A stretch of DNA of 17,757 nt, from the NCBI GenBank assembly GCA_910580045.1, contig CAJTXF010000054.1, positions 1 through 17,757 of the forward strand, given 5' to 3'. Origin of the DNA: an uncultured Eubacteriales bacterium. GTDB lineage: Bacteria > Bacillota > Clostridia > Oscillospirales > Acutalibacteraceae. Position numbers and translations under genes: made by a program. Within the stretch, counting starts at the first letter, position 1; each line of letters opens with the position of its first letter. The notes under the pieces are model-generated. The model was not told the origin of the DNA and ran no database searches. It was given only the letters and a program-made list of their open reading frames with translations. Below are positions 15,347 through 17,757 of the stretch, one piece after another.

Positions 15347-15374
15347 TTGCTGCCCTATCAATTTTTATTATATT
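15347..15374 (+). promoter_or_regulatory. Possible promoter before the TIM-barrel gene
   Basis: TTGCTG (15347-15352) and TATATT (15369-15374) with a 16-base spacer lie in the 62-base gap upstream of the ATG at 15394. The start would fall about 10 bases before the coding region. Match is moderate, and read-through from the GyrI-like pair is also plausible. Confidence 0.35.
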
Positions 15375-15393
15375 CTCAGAAAGGAACATCGTT

Positions 15394-16266
15394 ATGAAAT
15401 TCTCAGTCAGTCTTTACAGCTTTTTCAGCGCCGTCCGCAGCGGGGAGATTACCCCTTTGGAGTGCGTGGCCAAGGCCAAGGAGTTTGGCTTTGACGCCAT
15501 CGAGGCCGTTGATTTTGTCATGGGCTGTCCCCCGGAGGAAATGCCGGAGCAGGCCAAGCGGCTCAAGGAAGAGGCAGATAAGCACGGTCTGGCCGTTTCC
15601 TCTTTCGCGGTAGGCGCTGACCTTCTCAACGGCCAGGACGGCAGCGGCGACACAGCCAAAGAAATTGCCCGTGTGAAATCCATGGTCGACATCGCCGAAA
15701 TCCTGGGCGCTCCCCGGATGCGCCACGACATCACTTTCGGGCAGAAGAACTCTCCCAAAAGCTATGCTGCCCTGGTTCCCCAGCTGGCCGAGTCCGTGAG
15801 GGAAATTGCGGAGTATGCCGCTGGCAAAGGAATTACCACTATGACAGAGAACCACGGCATGTTCTCCCAGGACTCCGAGCGGGTGGAGCTGCTGTACAAC
15901 ACGGTGAACCATCCCAATTTTGGCCTGCTGTGCGACATCGGCAACTTTACCTGCGCTGACGAGAACCCTGCCACAGCCGTGGCCCGGGTCGCCCCCTACA
16001 CCCGCTATGTCCACGCCAAAGACTTCATCATCAAGAGCTATAACGACGGCAACCCCGGCGAGGGCGCTTTCCAGACCAGAGCCGGCAACTACCTGAGGGG
16101 GACCATTATCGGCCATGGAAATGTGCCGGTAAAGCAGTGCCTGCATATCCTCAAGGCAGCTGGGTATGATGACACTATTGCCATTGAGTTTGAGGGCATG
16201 GAGCCCGCCCTTATCGCCATCCGCATTGGCCTTGCCAATCTGAAGCGTTATTGGGAAGAAGCCTAA
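15394..16266 (+). CDS. Sugar phosphate isomerase/epimerase-like TIM-barrel protein
   Basis: A 290-residue (beta/alpha)8 barrel of the xylose isomerase-like/AP endonuclease 2 superfamily. Four metal-binding residues are visible at the expected strand ends: E152 in TENHG, D181 in CDIGNF, H207 in VHAKDF, and E265/E267 in IEFEG. Such enzymes interconvert keto and aldo sugars or sugar phosphates, or act on inositol and related polyols. The start is ATG 15394 with AAAGGA 8 bases upstream. The longer frame from 15328 overlaps the upstream stop and is hydrophobic junk. The stop TAA overlaps by two bases with the stop of the convergent decayed gene at 16263. The exact reaction is unknown, and no partner dehydrogenases or transporters are nearby. 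Confidence 0.85.
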   Translation: MKFSVSLYSFFSAVRSGEITPLECVAKAKEFGFDAIEAVDFVMGCPPEEMPEQAKRLKEEADKHGLAVSSFAVGADLLNGQDGSGDTAKEIARVKSMVDIAEILGAPRMRHDITFGQKNSPKSYAALVPQLAESVREIAEYAAGKGITTMTENHGMFSQDSERVELLYNTVNHPNFGLLCDIGNFTCADENPATAVARVAPYTRYVHAKDFIIKSYNDGNPGEGAFQTRAGNYLRGTIIGHGNVPVKQCLHILKAAGYDDTIAIEFEGMEPALIAIRIGLANLKRYWEEA

Positions 16267-16739
16267 TAGTAAAAGCCCTCCTGCTGGAGTAGTTTGACAA
16301 ACTCATACATTCTGTCTTGATTCACGTTAAAATCAAACAGAAAGGAAAATCCCAGTTCCTTGTCCTGGGATTTTCTTATCTTTTTGCGGAAAACTTCCAT
16401 CTCCATGCCAGGAGCATAGTAGTCCTCATTCAGATACTGTTCGATACTGAACACCTCAAAAGGCACCCCTGCAAATTTGCTGAAAGAGTGTCCAACCGAT
16501 TGCGTTTTGATGTTACGCTGACTGAGTCAAGAGTGATTTCTATGTCGCAGAACCCCCTAACGGTGATTACCGGGATGGGGTATTCTGCCCACTTGTATTC
16601 ACTCTCATCATTTTTGTAGAAATGACCGTTGTACCATCCCCACTCCGTTTCAAATGCCCGGTGATGCAGGCCGTACAGCAGGGCATTTCACCGCTATTTG
16701 AAGCCGTTCATAGGTTTCATTTAGGTCTTTCACGTCCAT
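16263..16739 (-). pseudogene. Decayed hypothetical gene with two frameshifts
   Basis: On the minus strand an ATG at 16739, preceded by GAGAGGTG, opens MDVKDLNETYERLQIAV. A +1 shift in an A-run near 16690 moves to a frame reading ALLYGLHHRAFETEWG and on to ITLDSVSVTSKRN. A second shift near 16490 moves to FAGVPFEVFSIEQYL and a clean end EGFYY at 16263. The joined product would be about 158 residues, soluble, tryptophan- and tyrosine-rich. I do not recognise its family. The 3' end overlaps the stop of the TIM-barrel gene on the other strand. It contains the hairpin at 16345-16375. Lesions could be sequencing errors, but two in one gene beside another broken gene suggest decay. Confidence 0.75.
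16345..16375 (+). terminator. Rho-independent terminator embedded in the decayed gene
   Basis: An 11-bp perfect stem (16345-16355 with 16365-16375, GAAAATCCCAG/CTGGGATTTTC) with a 9-base loop is followed on the plus strand by a T-rich tail (TTATCTTTTT). It lies about 80 bases downstream of the TIM-barrel stop, making it a good 3' end for the 12595-16266 series. On the minus strand the tail is T-poor. Confidence 0.65.
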
Positions 16740-16799
16740 TTTTTAACCCACCTCTCATTATATGCAGATTTATTATATCATTCGGAAGTGGAAAAAGCT

Positions 16800-17254
16800 A
16801 TGCTAAATTATGAAATCAAAGCATTGAATCTGGCAGACTACGAAAAGTGCTATGAGATTTGGGGAAGTCCTCAGGCTGAAGCAGAGCAATGGCTGGATGA
16901 ACTTGACCAGCGGTAACCGAAAAATTTTTATGGCCTGCTCCAGGGAAACCTTCATTGGAGAAATTGCTCTGGTTTATGAAAAAAACGACCCTCAATACAC
17001 CATCCCAGGCCAGAGAGCGTATCTATCCCGCCTGGTTGTTTAAGAAGGAATACCAAGGGCAGGATGTCGCGGGCGCATTGGTTGATTATGTGATTGCCCA
17101 GGCCTAGTCCGAAAACTTTTCCGAACTGTCGCTGGGTGTGGATTTAGATAATTCTATTGCACGGCACCTCTATGAGAAGAAGGGCTTTACTACCATCCTG
17201 TTCCGTGGGAAGGACGAGCTTGGAGAATATGTAAAGCTGCTGAAAAAATTGTAG
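16800..17254 (+). pseudogene. Decayed GNAT-family acetyltransferase
   Basis: The plus strand starts with ATG 16800 (MLNYEIKALNLADYEKCYEI, with GGAAGTGG upstream) and ends at TAG 17254 with GEYVKLLKKL. Between them are several lesions: a shift near the SPQAEAEQW/LTSGNRKIF junction (about 16900), a +1 shift after LSRLVV at 17040 (an extra T before AAGAAGGAATACC), and an in-frame TAG at about 17105-17107 (IAQA-stop-SENF). Joined, the frames give a typical GNAT protein of about 150 residues: GEIALVYEKND, the motif A region, SLGVDLDNSIARHLYEKKGF and a closing FRGKDELGEY. It is the only other GNAT relative in view besides the 4170 gene and is not its paralogue at recognisable level. Confidence 0.88.
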
Positions 17255-17361
17255 TAAGAAATAAAGTCCAGTGGTAAGAAGTCAATAGAGAAATAAAAGA
17301 AAAATCGAGTGAAAAGCGGTGAAAAAGAAATGATATAGCAGCAAAAAGGCAACACCAACCA

Positions 17362-17397
17362 AAGCCCTGCCCCATGATATTTTTTTGAACAGGGCTT
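17362..17397. other. Hairpin in the non-coding end flanking the IS110 transposase
   Basis: An 8-bp perfect inverted repeat (AAGCCCTG 17362-17369 and CAGGGCTT 17390-17397) encloses a 20-base loop with a run of seven T. It lies in the 166 bases between the decayed GNAT gene and the transposase stop codon; the rest of that stretch (17255-17345) is purine-rich and AT-rich with no ORF. It may be a transposase terminator, the IS end, or part of a structured RNA. The element boundary cannot be set from the sequence, since IS110 elements lack typical terminal repeats. Confidence 0.45.
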
Positions 17398-17420
17398 CGT
17401 TACCGAAAAGCGAGTAGGAC

Positions 17421-17757
17421 TCAGCCCTCCGGCGGTATGTAGTTCCGCCCCTCCTTCAGCAGTCGAAAGACGAGCCGAACCAGTTTTCTGGCAGTTAAAG
17501 CGAGTGCGCGTTTGTGCTGGTATTTATTGACCTGTTTGTACTTGAGGTCATAGTAACGCCTGAACTCGGAGTCGCATCTTCTCACAGAGTTGGCGGCTTC
17601 CAGCAGATAGTAGCGAAGGAAACGGTTGCCGGACTTAATGAGGCGGGTGTTCTGGGCTTCAAACTCACCGGACTGGTGCTGCTTCCAGACGAGGCCAGCG
17701 TATTTGGCGACAGAAGCCTGGGATTGGAAACGGTTCACATCGCCGATTTCGGCGATG
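17421..17757 (-). mobile_element. IS110-family transposase, C-terminal part, cut by the window edge
   Basis: The minus-strand frame is open to the window end and stops with TGA at 17421. The visible roughly 111 residues are the C-terminal Transposase_20 domain of IS110 enzymes: QSQASVAKYAGL, a QHQSGEF segment carrying the expected catalytic serine, then IKSGNRFLRYYLLEAANSV and a basic helical tail ending RNYIPPEG. The N-terminal DEDD RuvC-like domain lies outside the window. The frame has no interruption in the part seen. IS110 enzymes are DEDD/serine recombinases guided, in studied members, by a bridge RNA from a non-coding end of the element. The GTG at 17738 is not a true start. Confidence 0.9.

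Noticed and set aside
15328..15393. Upstream extension of the TIM-barrel frame
   Set aside because: It overlaps the stop of the previous gene, is hydrophobic and lacks a ribosome binding site; ATG 15394 has AAAGGA.
1..17757. CRISPR array, prophage or toxin-antitoxin module
   Set aside because: No spaced direct repeats, phage structural genes or paired small genes of known toxin type were found on reading both strands.

Overview
The window looks like a core chromosomal segment of a Gram-positive, low-to-mid-GC Firmicute, most likely a gut Clostridia member of the Oscillospirales type. The reasons are strong AGGAGG-like ribosome binding sites with several TTG/GTG starts, sigma-A promoters with 17-base spacers, a group III 6-phosphofructokinase with a GGNGT motif, a compact clostridial AsnS, a bacterial tRNA-Ser with encoded CCA, and Gram-positive hairpin terminators. 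The taxonomic placement is inferred from protein feel and signals, not from a search.

Layout. 1-513: a poorly coding stretch with a 9-bp terminator, a possible decayed ORF and inverted repeats. 514-2397 (minus): a type Ic (AspT-like) aminotransferase followed by a stand-alone GyrI-like ligand-binding protein. 2398-2708: a divergent promoter region. 2709-5441 (plus): a three-gene operon with a PurF-like phosphoribosyltransferase whose glutaminase site is degenerate, a GNAT acetyltransferase and a small flavodoxin-fold oxidoreductase, ending at a bidirectional terminator shared with asnS. 5499-8340 (minus): three tandem NUDIX hydrolase paralogues (the promoter-proximal one broken by an amber codon) and then asnS. 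8534-8699 (minus): tRNA-Ser(GGA) with its own promoter and terminator. 8802-12561 (plus): a Ppx/GppA-like protein and polyphosphate kinase PPK1. 12595-16266 (plus): a P-loop kinase-like protein, 6-phosphofructokinase, two adjacent GyrI-like proteins and a TIM-barrel sugar-phosphate isomerase/epimerase-like protein. 16263-17254: a decay zone with two multiply frameshifted genes. 17421-end (minus): the C-terminal part of an IS110-family transposase, cut by the window edge.

Functionally the segment mixes housekeeping (asnS, tRNA-Ser, pfkA, ppk) with small-molecule sensing or sanitation proteins (NUDIX, GyrI-like, GNAT). No obvious defence system, CRISPR array, prophage or biosynthetic cluster is visible. 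The most unusual things are enzymes of known families that have lost signature residues: the PurF-like protein lacks the N-terminal nucleophile cysteine and other glutaminase motifs, and the Ppx-like protein next to ppk has altered phosphate-loop and HD residues. Also worth a look are the NUDIX triplication with a nonsense codon inside its Nudix box, and the three stand-alone GyrI-like proteins with no DNA-binding partner.
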